From Glomus cerebriforme (Eukaryota; Glomeromycota; Glomeromycetes; Glomerales; Glomeraceae), in NCBI GenBank assembly GCA_003550305.1, contig QKYT01000272.1:90633-110041 (forward strand): 19,409 nt of DNA, given 5' to 3'. The position numbers were made by a program, and so were the translations under genes. The notes beneath the pieces are model-generated. The model ran no database searches. It was not told the DNA's origin and saw only the letters and a list, made by a program, of their open reading frames with translations. Positions 8,781 to 18,409 of the stretch are shown in pieces. The stretch's first letter is position 1; each line of letters opens with the position of its first letter.

Positions 8781-10402
8781 TTAGTATAATTTTATACAAA
8801 TACCCATTAAATATAAGTAGTGAATTATATTACCTCTTAATTGTAATGAGCTAGTAACCTCTAAGTCATTTAATGAAGGATCTTGACAATCTATTAAACA
8901 ATAAAAAAATTAATGATGGTTGGATTAATTACACAATAGCAATAATTTAGACACAATACCTTTATTATTTTCTTCATCATTAAGATATAATGAAGTAATA
9001 ATAGATGAATTAATTGATTTTGATAAATTTTTAAATGTAAATATTCTACTTGTATATATAGTATCAGGTATTTTTTCATATGAAATTGAAATATTTGGTA
9101 TCTCTTTATCAGCTTCTTCAAACATAGCTTTAATTTCTTTTCCTTTATATCCAAATACTTTTTTTTCATATTCTTTATATTCTATAGAATCACGCCAAAA
9201 CCGAAATATATCCAATAATTCACTAGCTGTTGGTCTTTGGTTTGAATTAGCATTCATACATTTATGAGCCAATTTCTTATAAATTTCAGGAGTTCCCTTT
9301 CCAAATTCTGGCCTAAGTCCATTACATATTGCTAATGCTAAATTTAAATTATGTTTTCTATCATAAAAAGGTGGTTTTCCAGATGATAGTTCGGCCATGA
9401 TTACACCAAAACTATAAATATCAGAAGATAAAGTATATGGTTCTTTATTTAAAACTTCTGGAGCAATATATGGCAATACTCCACATATTTTATCATTCGA
9501 TTTTTGTTCATTTGCTGGTCCAGATAATCCAAAGTCTGATATATGGGAATTCGTATTAGTTTGTAATATATTTCCACTATGAAAATCTTTATGAGAGTAT
9601 CCTAATTTATGTAAATTATTAAGGTCATATGCTGATCGAACTAAATAAAAAATTTTATCATTCCACAAAATGTTGTTAAAATTACTTGAAAGAACACATC
9701 TTAAATTTCCTTTATCTGCAAGTCGCATAACCATCATAAATTCTTCAGTTTTTGGGTCTTTGGTTATTCCATAAAATCCAAAATTATTTGGATGAAAGTT
9801 ATAAAACCTCCAATGTATTTTAAGCTATTATTCAAATTTAAAAATAAATAAAATTAAATTAAATTGCTATTAAAAATGAATTAAAATAAAAATACACGTG
9901 TAAAATATACCTCATTTAAATAATCAGCTGACATATTTTGTGATCCATTTAACCTTTTCAAAGCAACTGTTATATGCTCGGGTTCTCTTTTTTTCCAACT
10001 TCCATCATCTCGTCTATAATATTTTGTTTTACCATCAATCCATGTTGCAGAATATACTTTTGCAAATCCACCTTCACCAATTTGTTTTATATCCTTAAAT
10101 CTATCAAACGGAACCCATTCAAGAAATAATGGATAATAATAATCTATATTATCATCATTTTCATAATCAACATCAATTTCTGTATTATAAATCGTATCCT
10201 TGATAAATTCATCAATATCATGATTTCCACTAGTCCATCCTTCTATTATCTCTTCTATTATGTGACGAGAAACACATTCTTTACACCATGGTTTTCTATT
10301 ATCTGAGTCATAACAATTTTCATGATTGATGATTACTGAATTATCAGAAACAGTTAATTTGTTAAATTCAGATTCTATTTGAATTTCATTATTTAAACTC
10401 AT
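8781..10402 (-). CDS. TKL-type protein kinase (kinase A), 488 aa, three exons
   Basis: It transfers phosphate from ATP to protein substrates; the substrate is unknown and the location presumably cytoplasmic (no signal peptide or membrane span). Exons are 10402-9911, 9824-8960 and 8890-8781 (492, 865 and 110 nt); introns are GT-AG, with phase 0 and phase 1. N-terminus: C30 and WCKEC (39-43), then GWTSGN (55-60), a module typical of Rhizophagus TKL kinases. Kinase domain from about residue 102: glycine loop GEGGFAKV (109-116), VALK lysine K149, likely helix-C glutamate E164, catalytic loop HKDFHSGN (242-249, Lys for the usual Arg of HRD), DFG (261-263), APE (285-287), SSDIYSFGVIM, and QRPTASELL in the C-lobe. 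All catalytic residues are present, so it is probably active. The C-terminus runs past a DLEV motif to LQLRGN. It is paralogous to the kinase at 15708-17233. Confidence 0.92.
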
Positions 10403-10413
10403 TTTTTATTTTT

Positions 10414-10885
10414 ATTTGAAAATTTTAACTTTGTAAATGGGAATTTCACGTTTTGCGTTTGCTAAAAAAAAAAAAAATTGAGCGAATATAATTTCAATAA
10501 GTAATTTGACGATCGGATGACAATGGCAATGCATTACTATTGTTCAGAATTTTGTATTACATGGACATCATTTGTCACATGATTCGGTTAAAAAAAAGAT
10601 TTAGTTGCTGCGTAAAAATAATAGTTAAATGTGAAAAATTAGATTATTTATAATATTCTAATTTTAAAAGTTTATGATGTCATAAACTGGTAGGAAAAGG
10701 GAGATAAAATATTACAATAAATGAAATAACAATAATCTTATGTAGTTTTTGATAGAGTTAAAAAAATGATAATAGTTTTATATTAAGTTTTTGAAATTGA
10801 GATTCCGTTAAGTTCATTTTTCACATAAATCGTAAACTTCTTGTTGGGTATTTAATCATTTCATGCGAGTTTAGGTTTTAAAATA
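10414..10885 (-). promoter_or_regulatory. Upstream region of kinase A sharing conserved blocks with kinase B
   Basis: Three blocks match the region before kinase B in the same order. Block C is 10414-10510 (GGGAATTTC, a spacer, an A-run, then TTGAGCGAATAT on the plus strand), block B 10581-10613 (ACGCAG...TTTTTAACCGAATCA on the minus strand) and block A 10848-10885 (AAAACCTAAACTCG on the minus strand). Conservation of non-coding DNA at these positions marks the promoter, or at least the extent of the duplication. No TATA box is evident. Confidence 0.6.
10758..10817 (-). pseudogene. Possible tiny kinase N-terminal relic
   Basis: An ATG at 10817 opens a 19-codon frame whose start, MNLTESQFQKLNI, resembles the first residues of the two kinases (ESEFNELNIS in kinase B). 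It lies just downstream of the orphan promoter block at 10925-11030, exactly where a kinase start would be expected. The match is only about ten residues, so chance is a real possibility. Confidence 0.2.
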
Positions 10886-10924
10886 ATCTTTTTTCGTGCA
10901 ATAATTTTACTTAAATAATCGATT

Positions 10925-11030
10925 TAATTTTTGAAAATTTTGACTTTGTAAAGGGAAATTTCATGTTTGCAAAAAAAAAAATTGAGCGAATATATGGATA
11001 AAAAAAGTAGTTGATGATCAGAACAATAAT
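10925..11030 (-). promoter_or_regulatory. Orphan third copy of the kinase promoter-proximal block
   Basis: The segment repeats block C of both kinases: GAAAATTTTGACTTTG, then AAGGGAAATTTC, a spacer, an A-run, TTGAGCGAATAT and TTGATGATCA. It resembles the kinase B version more than the kinase A version (both have AAAAAAAGTA followed by TTGATGATCA), yet it is next to kinase A and in the same orientation. No intact ORF follows it. An exact 18-mer from its gene-proximal edge (10918-10935) recurs at 11266-11283, suggesting a further eroded copy. Confidence 0.6.
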
Positions 11031-11872
11031 TTCCGAAAATTTAGGTTATTTAATCGTAATCTTATCTGTCATCACATACCATTTAAGTTTTTTTTTTTGA
11101 AGTTTGTATTTATTTAGTTAATTCCAAATTCAATATCGATATGGAAAATAATATACTTACTTTTTGACATCTAGAACTTTTCAAAACCGCTGATAATCAG
11201 ATCTTTTTAATTAACTTTTCATCAACCCTTGGTTATTTGAATCATCCGTTTCAATAATTGTAAATATCGATTTAATTTTTGAATTTGCACTTTTTAAATT
11301 TTTTATTTTAACTAACACAGTATGTAATAGAAATTTAGAGAAAATAATTAATATTTATACGTTCTAGAACAGTTAAGCAAAAAGAATTCCTCCCGTTAAA
11401 ATATTTCAATGTTAAACTTCTTGAATTTAATGGTTGTTATGTACTTTTGTTTCTTTCATTTCGCATCAGAAGAAAATCCCTAATTTTAATTCGACATGGT
11501 CTTCAGTTTTAAAAGAATGATTATTACATTCCTATTTAACATAAAAAAAATCATCGTTATTCATTGGAAATTATTTTTACTTGCCCCAAAAAATCGTAAA
11601 AGTTATGAGTATTTTTAAATATAACAGATTGTATTGAAATAAAATTTTAGTATTCTGTCATTTTTGTAACGAAATATTTATTCTTTATAATAAAATTTCA
11701 CAAATTAGATTAATTATGATTTATTTTTCTTTATTCTAATCGACCAAAATTTAATAACTAAAGCCATAATTTCCAATCTCTATAAAAATCTAATGTGTAA
11801 GCCTGTATAGTGTTATTAGTGTAGTTGCTCTAAGAATGTATTTAACGTCTAAATAATCTAATTAAGAATAAA
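11031..11872. other. Intergenic, no gene seen
   Basis: AT-rich with stops in all frames. It holds an eroded partial repeat of the promoter block at 11266-11283 (exact 18-mer shared with 10918-10935) and the 3' flank of the Sel1-repeat gene. Nothing else supported. Confidence 0.45.
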
Positions 11873-12967
11873 TTATAAAATTTCAAGTAACTTAATTTTT
11901 GCTTTCTCTAAACCATTTTCTGAAGCTTTCTTATACCAAATAATTGCCTCATCAAAATTTTTTTCAGTTCCAATACCTTTATCATAACACATACCTAAAT
12001 TATAATAACATTTAGAATTTTTATTATTTGCAGATTTTAAAAACCATTCAAATCCTTTCTTTTCATCTTTTTTTATCCCTCTACCAAATATATAACAATT
12101 TCCTAAATTATATTGTGCATTAGTATTACCACCTTCAGCAGATTTTAAATACCATTCAAACGCTTTCGTTTCATCTTTTTCTATCCCTATACCATTTGCA
12201 TAACAATGACCTAAAGCATATTGACCTAAAGAATAACCCTTATTTGCAGACTTTAAATACCATTCAAATGCTTTCTTTTCATCTTTAATTATTCCTTTCC
12301 CATTCCTATAACAATATCCTAAATAACATTGTGCTATTACATTTCCTTCTAATGCGGATTTTAATTTTTTTTCGAATTCTTTCCTTTGATTTTCACTTAC
12401 TATTCTAATTTCATTATTTGTAATAATATCATTATAATAAAATAATGATAATAAATATTTTCCAATAATAATATTCATCATTTTTAATAAATTATTATTA
12501 TCATTTTCTTTAATCAAATGTAAATTTTTAAAATTTTTATTTAAAAAATTTATTTCTTTTTGAGTTTCATTAATATTATTAATATTAATAATGTTATTAC
12601 CATCATCATAATAATAATCATCATCATTATTATAATTATTATTATTATTAAAAGTTAAAAAAAATAAATTTAATGCGTCATCTCTATTAACATTACAACC
12701 TATACCATGTTGATAAAAAAATCCGATCAAACTTGAAAATAATAAAAGATTTTCTTTATGATTTTGCATTATTTTAAGTATTATTTGTGGATTTTTATTA
12801 TTTTTTAAAAGAAAATTTTCTATCCATTCAATTAAAATATTTTCAAAATTATTAAAATTATTTGTTTCAATAATTTTACTATAAAAATCTTTTAAAAATT
12901 TTTTTATAAATATTTCATCATCTTTATAAATGATGATATTTTTTAAATTATTATGAAATTTTGACAT
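11873..12967 (-). CDS. Sel1-repeat (TPR-like) protein, 364 aa, single exon
   Basis: It is a helical-repeat scaffold expected to bind proteins rather than catalyse a reaction; in these fungi such repeats are often joined to or near TKL kinases (recalled knowledge). Start at 12967 (MSKFHNN) is preferred. An in-frame ATG at 13036 would only add 23 residues, mainly Lys/Ile/Phe encoded by homopolymers. Residues 75-105 (SSLIGFFYQHGIGC...DDALNLF) look like a degenerate first repeat. A low-complexity Asn/Asp/Tyr insert follows (about 107-134). Four clear Sel1 repeats lie at about 209-242, 245-278, 281-314 and 317-352, each of the form A-x-YxLGxCYxxGxGixKDexKAfeWylKSA. There is no signal peptide, kinase domain or intron. 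It lies between the two head-to-head kinases and is transcribed in the same direction as kinase A. Confidence 0.93.
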   Translation of the reverse strand: MSKFHNNLKNIIIYKDDEIFIKKFLKDFYSKIIETNNFNNFENILIEWIENFLLKNNKNPQIILKIMQNHKENLLLFSSLIGFFYQHGIGCNVNRDDALNLFFLTFNNNNNYNNDDDYYYDDGNNIININNINETQKEINFLNKNFKNLHLIKENDNNNLLKMMNIIIGKYLLSLFYYNDIITNNEIRIVSENQRKEFEKKLKSALEGNVIAQCYLGYCYRNGKGIIKDEKKAFEWYLKSANKGYSLGQYALGHCYANGIGIEKDETKAFEWYLKSAEGGNTNAQYNLGNCYIFGRGIKKDEKKGFEWFLKSANNKNSKCYYNLGMCYDKGIGTEKNFDEAIIWYKKASENGLEKAKIKLLEIL

Positions 12968-14382
12968 TTTTTTTTTTGAAATTATTTTTTTTTTTAAAAA
13001 AAATATATGGGTATATAAATATTTTTTTTTTTTCACGAAAAAAAAATTAATTTAATAAAAACGTTTCACAAATTACAAAATTGAAATTAAATAATGCAGC
13101 GTTCACTTTTACACCAATCTTCTTTAGGAAACAATTCACAACTTGTTAACACGCGTATGCAGCGATTTGCCAAACAAACATATGATTTTTGATCCTTACA
13201 CACGCTTTTTAAAAGAATTTTCCAAACGACGAACAACGTAAATAAATTTTTAAAAAGTAAACAAATTTATGAAAATTTCTCATAAAGTAAGGAAAGTATA
13301 CAGCATTGTTCTCGTCACAAAAAAAAATTAAAATTTTGGTTTTAAAATTATACGCAAAGATGTAGCAACGCAAAAGTACAAAAATACGAATATTATGTGA
13401 TCTCTAATAAACTAAGTGTTAAAAATTAGTTAAAAATTTTATAAATATCACGTAATAACTAATTTTATAAAACTTTGAAATCAAACAAATCAGAATCACA
13501 TAAAAAAATCGTGTATTTTTTTTTTTAATAAAATAACGAGCAAAAAAAGTAAATAAATGTTTGTATAATACTAATCAAATTTATTAAATACATTCTAGAA
13601 AAAAAATATCATACGTTGATCACATATTGGTACAACATGTTTTCTATTTCAATCAACAGACAATTTATTTGTACATCCAAAGCACAAAATTTAATAAATT
13701 AATTTAGCATTAAAGTTGGAACACAACATAAATACAAATGAATTTCATCTTAATATATTTACAGAAATGTAACCGATGACAAAAATTAAGATTGTAATGA
13801 TTACTAAATTTCAAAATTTAAAATAACGACCGATTTTCTTCCAGTAAGATTTAAGATTGGATTTGGATCTAAGACTCTAGAGGTTCTTTAGATTAAATCA
13901 CAAAATTATTTATTTTGCCATTTTACTAGTATTTTACTCAAGAGAAAAAGTTACAATGTTATTTGTTAGGCGAGACTTTATGCCTAAAAATATGCTGTTA
14001 TTAGTTTTATTATACTGTATATTAATAAGACGTGAACTATATGACTGTTGAAAATTAGTATAACTTAAAAACAATTTTGTTATTTATTGCGATGCACTTA
14101 AGAAAGAATGGAAATACTGTATATTATAAAAAAAATGTCATATACTGTAAATCTGCAGATTAGGAACAGTGATTATACAAAAATTAGACGTAAATAAAAT
14201 GATCTTAATCAATGGACTCAATAAATTTGACCTAAGTAAAAATGAACAAGGCATCAATTTGGCCAAATATCGCCTAACTTAAAAAGGCAAGTTCAAAGAA
14301 TTCTATATCAGCCGCAGCCCACAGTACGTATTGCATTCTGATTGGTTCGGACTTCAGATGATTATTCTAAATATAGACCTTG
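12968..14382. other. Intergenic; upstream side of the Sel1 gene
   Basis: Apart from the short coding-like patch listed at 13094-13241, I see no gene. Between about 14020 and 14150 the 7-mer TACTGTA occurs three times. The last 120 bases before the dispersed repeat are somewhat richer in GC, without a recognisable element. Confidence 0.45.
13094..13241 (+). pseudogene. Possible decayed small exon or relic ORF
   Basis: An ATG at 13094 opens 32 codons of unusually balanced composition (NNSQLVNTRMQRFAKQTYDF) ending in TGA at 13190-13192. Exactly there another frame begins, ATG 13182, reading MIFDPYTRFLKEFSKRRTT to TAA 13239-13241. One-base removal in the T-run at 13186-13190 would connect QTYDF to DPYTRFLKEF. 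The base composition differs from the surrounding AT-rich DNA. I do not recognise the product. It may be a relic, a homopolymer error, or chance. Confidence 0.25.
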
Positions 14383-14745
14383 AAAAAAAAATGTCATAAT
14401 TTTGAATATGACACAATTCCCCAAAACAGAAACGACTATAATTTTATCATTCACGCTGAAGTGTTTAATTTTAAGAAATTCCATGTGATTACTAATATCT
14501 TGTACTGTAGATTCGAATATTTTAACGAAACACTTTCTATAATTTCTTCTGAAAAAAATTGAGAAAAACGATGAAAAATATTAAATGAAAATGCCAAGCA
14601 AATATTTCTCTCAAGATTTTGATGACGTTCTAAATTTTTAAAAATTTATATTTGTAAATTATTTATTGGTGGATGGATGTCTCTAATGTTGACTAAAATC
14701 ACTAAATTTATCGGAACTTTTTAAAATGATCCCATTAGAATTGTG
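14383..14745 (+). repeat. Diverged copy B of a ~350-bp dispersed repeat (partner at 1031-1355)
   Basis: It shares, in order and orientation, ATGTCATAATTTTG after an A-run (14383-14404), TTTCTCTCAAG + TTTTGATGA (14605-14624), GGATGTCTCT (14675-14684) and AGAATTGTG (about 14736-14744) with the partner 13 kb away. A 60-codon open stretch at 14380-14562 lies in it but is not preserved in the other copy, so I do not call it a gene. Confidence 0.6.
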
Positions 14746-15021
14746 CTTGGATAAAGTTTATTCTAAACTAGAAATTATTTTAAGATTTGTAATGACCTTT
14801 ATTCAATATATTTTCTTTAATTCACGTAAGTTGGAATATCAAAAGTTGATTTAAATTTCTTTATAACATATAAACGTATAACATGATTTAAATACTGTAA
14901 TATTTTGTATCAATTTTATTTTAAAATAATTGGTGTAGAAGCAAAAGAAAGTGTGATATATGATACGAGTTTAATAAAAACATGATAACTTGAAGAAAAG
15001 AAATGCCAGTGAAAGATCATT
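14746..15021. other. Intergenic, no gene seen
   Basis: AT-rich spacer between the dispersed repeat and the conserved kinase B upstream region; nothing recognised beyond one TACTGTA motif near 14895. Confidence 0.45.
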
Positions 15022-15707
15022 TAAAAACCTAAACTCGTATTGAAAAATTAAATATTCAAACAAGCTTATGGAGGTACTGCAGTAAAGACTATTTATTAAT
15101 TTATTTTTATTTTCTCATATTAAGTACTAATATTGATTTCGGCCATTATTGAAATTATTAATAAAGTAGTAGAATAAAATATGCAATTGATTTTATTTTC
15201 AAGTTGCTGATAAACATACTGTTAATCATTATATTTGTTTCAAAGCATTTTATTTTATTTTGTAATATTCCATTTCTCGATTTCTGTAAGACAAAATTTT
15301 TGAAGGTGGATAAATCAAAGTATCATTCCACATAAAAAATTTAACCGTCTATCACGCAGTATATCTTTTTTTTTTTTTTTTTAACCGAATCAACTATGAA
15401 CATTATCATTTTCGGAAACGTGACTTTTTGCCTGCGTTATGTAGATTTATGCAGCTACACTCGAATGAAGTTAATGAAGTTATACATGAATGAGACAAAT
15501 ATATAACTAATCGCTAAGATACATTGTGAACTCCGATCTGGTGATACAAAACTCTAAGTACAATAAGAATGTATTGTTCATTGTCTTTTGATCATCAATT
15601 ACTTTTTTTATTCTTATTGAATGATATTCGCCCAAATTTTTTTTTTTTAGTAAACGTCGAAATTCCCTTTTAAAAAGTCAAAAATTTCAAAAAATAAAAA
15701 TATAAAA
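15022..15707 (+). promoter_or_regulatory. Upstream region of kinase B with blocks shared with kinase A
   Basis: Block A at 15022-15065 (AAAACCTAAACTCG, then ATTAAATATTC and AACAAG), block B at 15354-15392 (ACGCAG, T-run, TTAACCGAATCA) and block C at 15590-15700 (ATATTCGCCCAAATTTT, T-run, AAACGTCGAAATTCCC) match the kinase A upstream region in the same order. The space from block A to the ATG is 686 bp here and 483 bp in kinase A, so indels have accumulated. Block C directly precedes the start codon and is the best candidate for core promoter and leader. Confidence 0.6.
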
Positions 15708-17233
15708 ATGAGTCAAGATAATTTATTCCAATTAGAATCTGAATTTAACGAATTAAATATTTCTGATAATTCAATAAAAATCAATCATAAAAATTGTTAT
15801 AATCCACCAAATAAATTATGGTGTAAAGAATGTGTTCCTTGTCATATAATAGAAGGATGGACTAGTGGAAATAATAATATTGATGAATTTATTAAGGATA
15901 CGATTTATAATGCAAAAATTGATTGTGAGTATCCATTATTTCTTGAATGGGTTCCGTTTGATAAATTTAAGGATATAAAACAAATTGGTAAAGGTGGATT
16001 TGCAAAAGTGTTTTCTGCAACATGGGTTGATGGTAGAGCAGAATATTTTAAATATCGTGATGGAAGTTGGAAAAGAGGAGAACCTGAACCTATAACAGTT
16101 GCTTTGAAAAGGTTAAATGGATCACAGAACATGTCAGCCGAATATTTAAACGAGGTATATTTTTTTTTTACAAGTATATATATAATATATATATTTTTTT
16201 TTAATTTAATTTCATTTTATTTAATATTAAATTTAAATAATCATACTAGCTTAAAACACATTGGAGTTTATATTACGCAAGTAATTCTTTAAAATTTTAT
16301 GGAATAACCAAAGATCCAGAAACTGAAGAATTTATGATGATCATGCAATTTGCAGAAGGAGGAAGTTTAAAATGTTTTCTCTCAAATAATTTTAACAAAT
16401 TTTTATGGAAAGATAAAATTTTATTTTTATATAATTCATTAGTGGATCTTAAAAATTTACATAAATTAGGACATTTTCATAAAGATTTTCATAGTGGAAA
16501 TATATTATGTAGTAAATTTTCGTATATTTCAGATTTTGGATTATCAGGACCAGCAAATGAACAAAAATCGGATGATAAAATATGTGGAGTATTACCATAT
16601 ATTGCTCCAGAAGTTTTAAATAAAGAACCATATACTTTATCTTCTGATATTTATAGTTTTGGTGTAATCATGACCGAATTATCATCTGGAAAACCACCTT
16701 TTTATGATAGAAAACATAATATAGGTTTAGCATTAGCAATATGTAATGGACTTAGACCAGAATTTGGAATGGGAACTCCTGAATTTTATAAAAAATTGGC
16801 TCATAAATGTATGAATGCTAATCCAAATCAAAGACCAACAGCCAGTGAATTACTTAATATTTTTAATTTTTGGTATACTACTTTTGATAGCTATTTTAAA
16901 GATAATGATGAAGAACAATTTGGTAATAAAGGAAAAGAAATTAGGGCTATGTTTGAAGAAGCTGATAAAGAGATACCAAATATTTCAATTTCATATGAAA
17001 ATATTTCTGATGTTATATATACAAGTAGAATATTTGTATTTAAAAAGTTATCAAACCCAATTAACTCAACTGACATTAGTTCATTATATCTTAGTGATGA
17101 AGAAAATAATGAAGGTATTGTATCTAAAATTTATATTACTGTTATGTAATCAATCCAATAATTACTAATTATTTGTTTTTTTTTAATAGGTCAAGAAGAT
17201 ACTCAATTACATGACTTAGAGATTTCTAACTAA
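15708..17233 (+). CDS. TKL-type protein kinase (kinase B), 451 aa, three exons
   Basis: This is the paralogue of kinase A, expected to phosphorylate proteins; substrate unknown. Exons are 15708-16154, 16250-17114 and 17190-17233 (447, 865 and 44 nt), with GT-AG introns at the same positions and phases as kinase A. N-terminus: C30, WCKEC (38-42), GWTSGN (50-55). Kinase motifs: glycine loop GKGGFAKV (94-101), VALK lysine K134, helix-C region ending E149, HKDFHSGN (226-233), DFG (244-246), APE (268-270), SSDIYSFGVIM, QRPTASELL. All catalytic residues are kept. Relative to kinase A it lacks about ten acidic/Tyr residues and a four-residue tandem duplication in the N-terminal part, and it stops right after DLEISN, without the kinase A tail. 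Without removal of the last intron the frame ends early at KIYITVM; the spliced end GQEDTQLHDLEISN is preferred because it parallels kinase A. Confidence 0.92.
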
Positions 17234-18409
17234 GTGGTATTTTTGTGAATGTACAGTATGTTTATTGTTTATTTGTATCCTTTAGAAGTATGTACAGGAT
17301 GGAAGATAGCTTTTCTCTCTTTCTCAATATTATATATAAGAATGCATGCAGACTGAAAGGTTGGTATTGTTACCACCTGACTTTGTAGTATCGAGGTGAT
17401 AATTAAATGTAAAATATGATAGTAAAAATGTTCGAGTGTAAAACATAATAATAGATTATACATATGTAGGATTTAATGATTTTATTACATTCAATAAAGT
17501 TCTGTTACAATATCGCCTCAAACATAGCGTTCTGCAGTGATCAACTAAGCAACCTATCTAAAATTTTTTTAATCTTGCTTTTTAAAGGTAACCAGTTTCG
17601 AATGGTTGTTGATTTAAATTTTGTATTCTATGGTGATTATTAGTTACTATTGTTCTAAATTCTCACTAGGTAAAAGAATAATTCATATGGAATCACGTGC
17701 ACTTCCGAACGACAAAAATTTCGTAACAGAAATACATATATAATGTTATTACTTTTTATTACTTTTATGATAATATACTGTACATGAAAATTTATTGTAA
17801 TGATTCTCATTTCGTATACCGCAACTGTTGCATTTAAATATTATTTACTAGTCGCTTATAATTAAAAAAATCAATGAAAATATTTCTTAAAAATATGTGT
17901 ATTTTAAAAATGATTTATTCTCGGGCGATATTCGCAATACTTATTGATCAGAAAGTTTAAATTATATCGATATGTTGAAATGTCAAAAATAAACCAATCA
18001 GTCTTTAATAAATTTTAATGATCATAAATAATTTGGATTGGGAATTGTACGCGATAAAATTATTTCCATTTATCCTAAAATAAAAGATTGTTTTAAAATT
18101 TTGTTGTAAATTGATACAAACTAAATAATTTCTGAAATTTTTTCATCAGTTATCGATCATTTAACATACTATTTGGAAGCTATGCTATTTCAAATGTAAA
18201 ATGGTTAAATATTTTTATTAATACAAATTACAAGTACTTAAATATCATTTCGTAAAAATTATGCTTTTTAATGATTTTGAAATATTACATTCCATAATTA
18301 CGAATTTTAAAAATTCAACGTACATCTCCAAGAAATTAATCATTAATAATTCATTTTTTGAAGATAATAGAAGAATTTTTACGAATTTCAACAGAGTTTA
18401 AACTAGATA
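17234..18409. other. Intergenic, no gene seen
   Basis: 3' flank of kinase B, then AT-rich spacer. A minus-strand open stretch at 17269-17463 has no domain, splice support or conserved context and is taken as chance. A small imperfect hairpin (AGGTTGGTA with TACCACCT) lies near 17358-17378, and a CACGTG at 17694-17699. Nothing else. Confidence 0.45.

Noticed and set aside
8894..9169. 91-codon minus-strand ORF inside kinase A
   Set aside because: Out-of-frame shadow of the kinase's exon 2; the same shadow occurs in kinase B at 16815-17168.
12970..13036. Upstream Met of the Sel1 gene at 13036
   Set aside because: The extra 23 residues come from A/T homopolymers; the Met at 12967 gives a more natural start.
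14380..14562. 60-codon plus-strand ORF
   Set aside because: Lies in the dispersed repeat but the frame is not kept in the other copy at 1031-1355.
15905..16132. 75-codon minus-strand ORF opposite kinase B exon 1
   Set aside because: Antisense shadow of a well-supported kinase exon.
17269..17463. 64-codon minus-strand ORF downstream of kinase B
   Set aside because: No recognisable feature and overlaps the expected 3' flank of the kinase.
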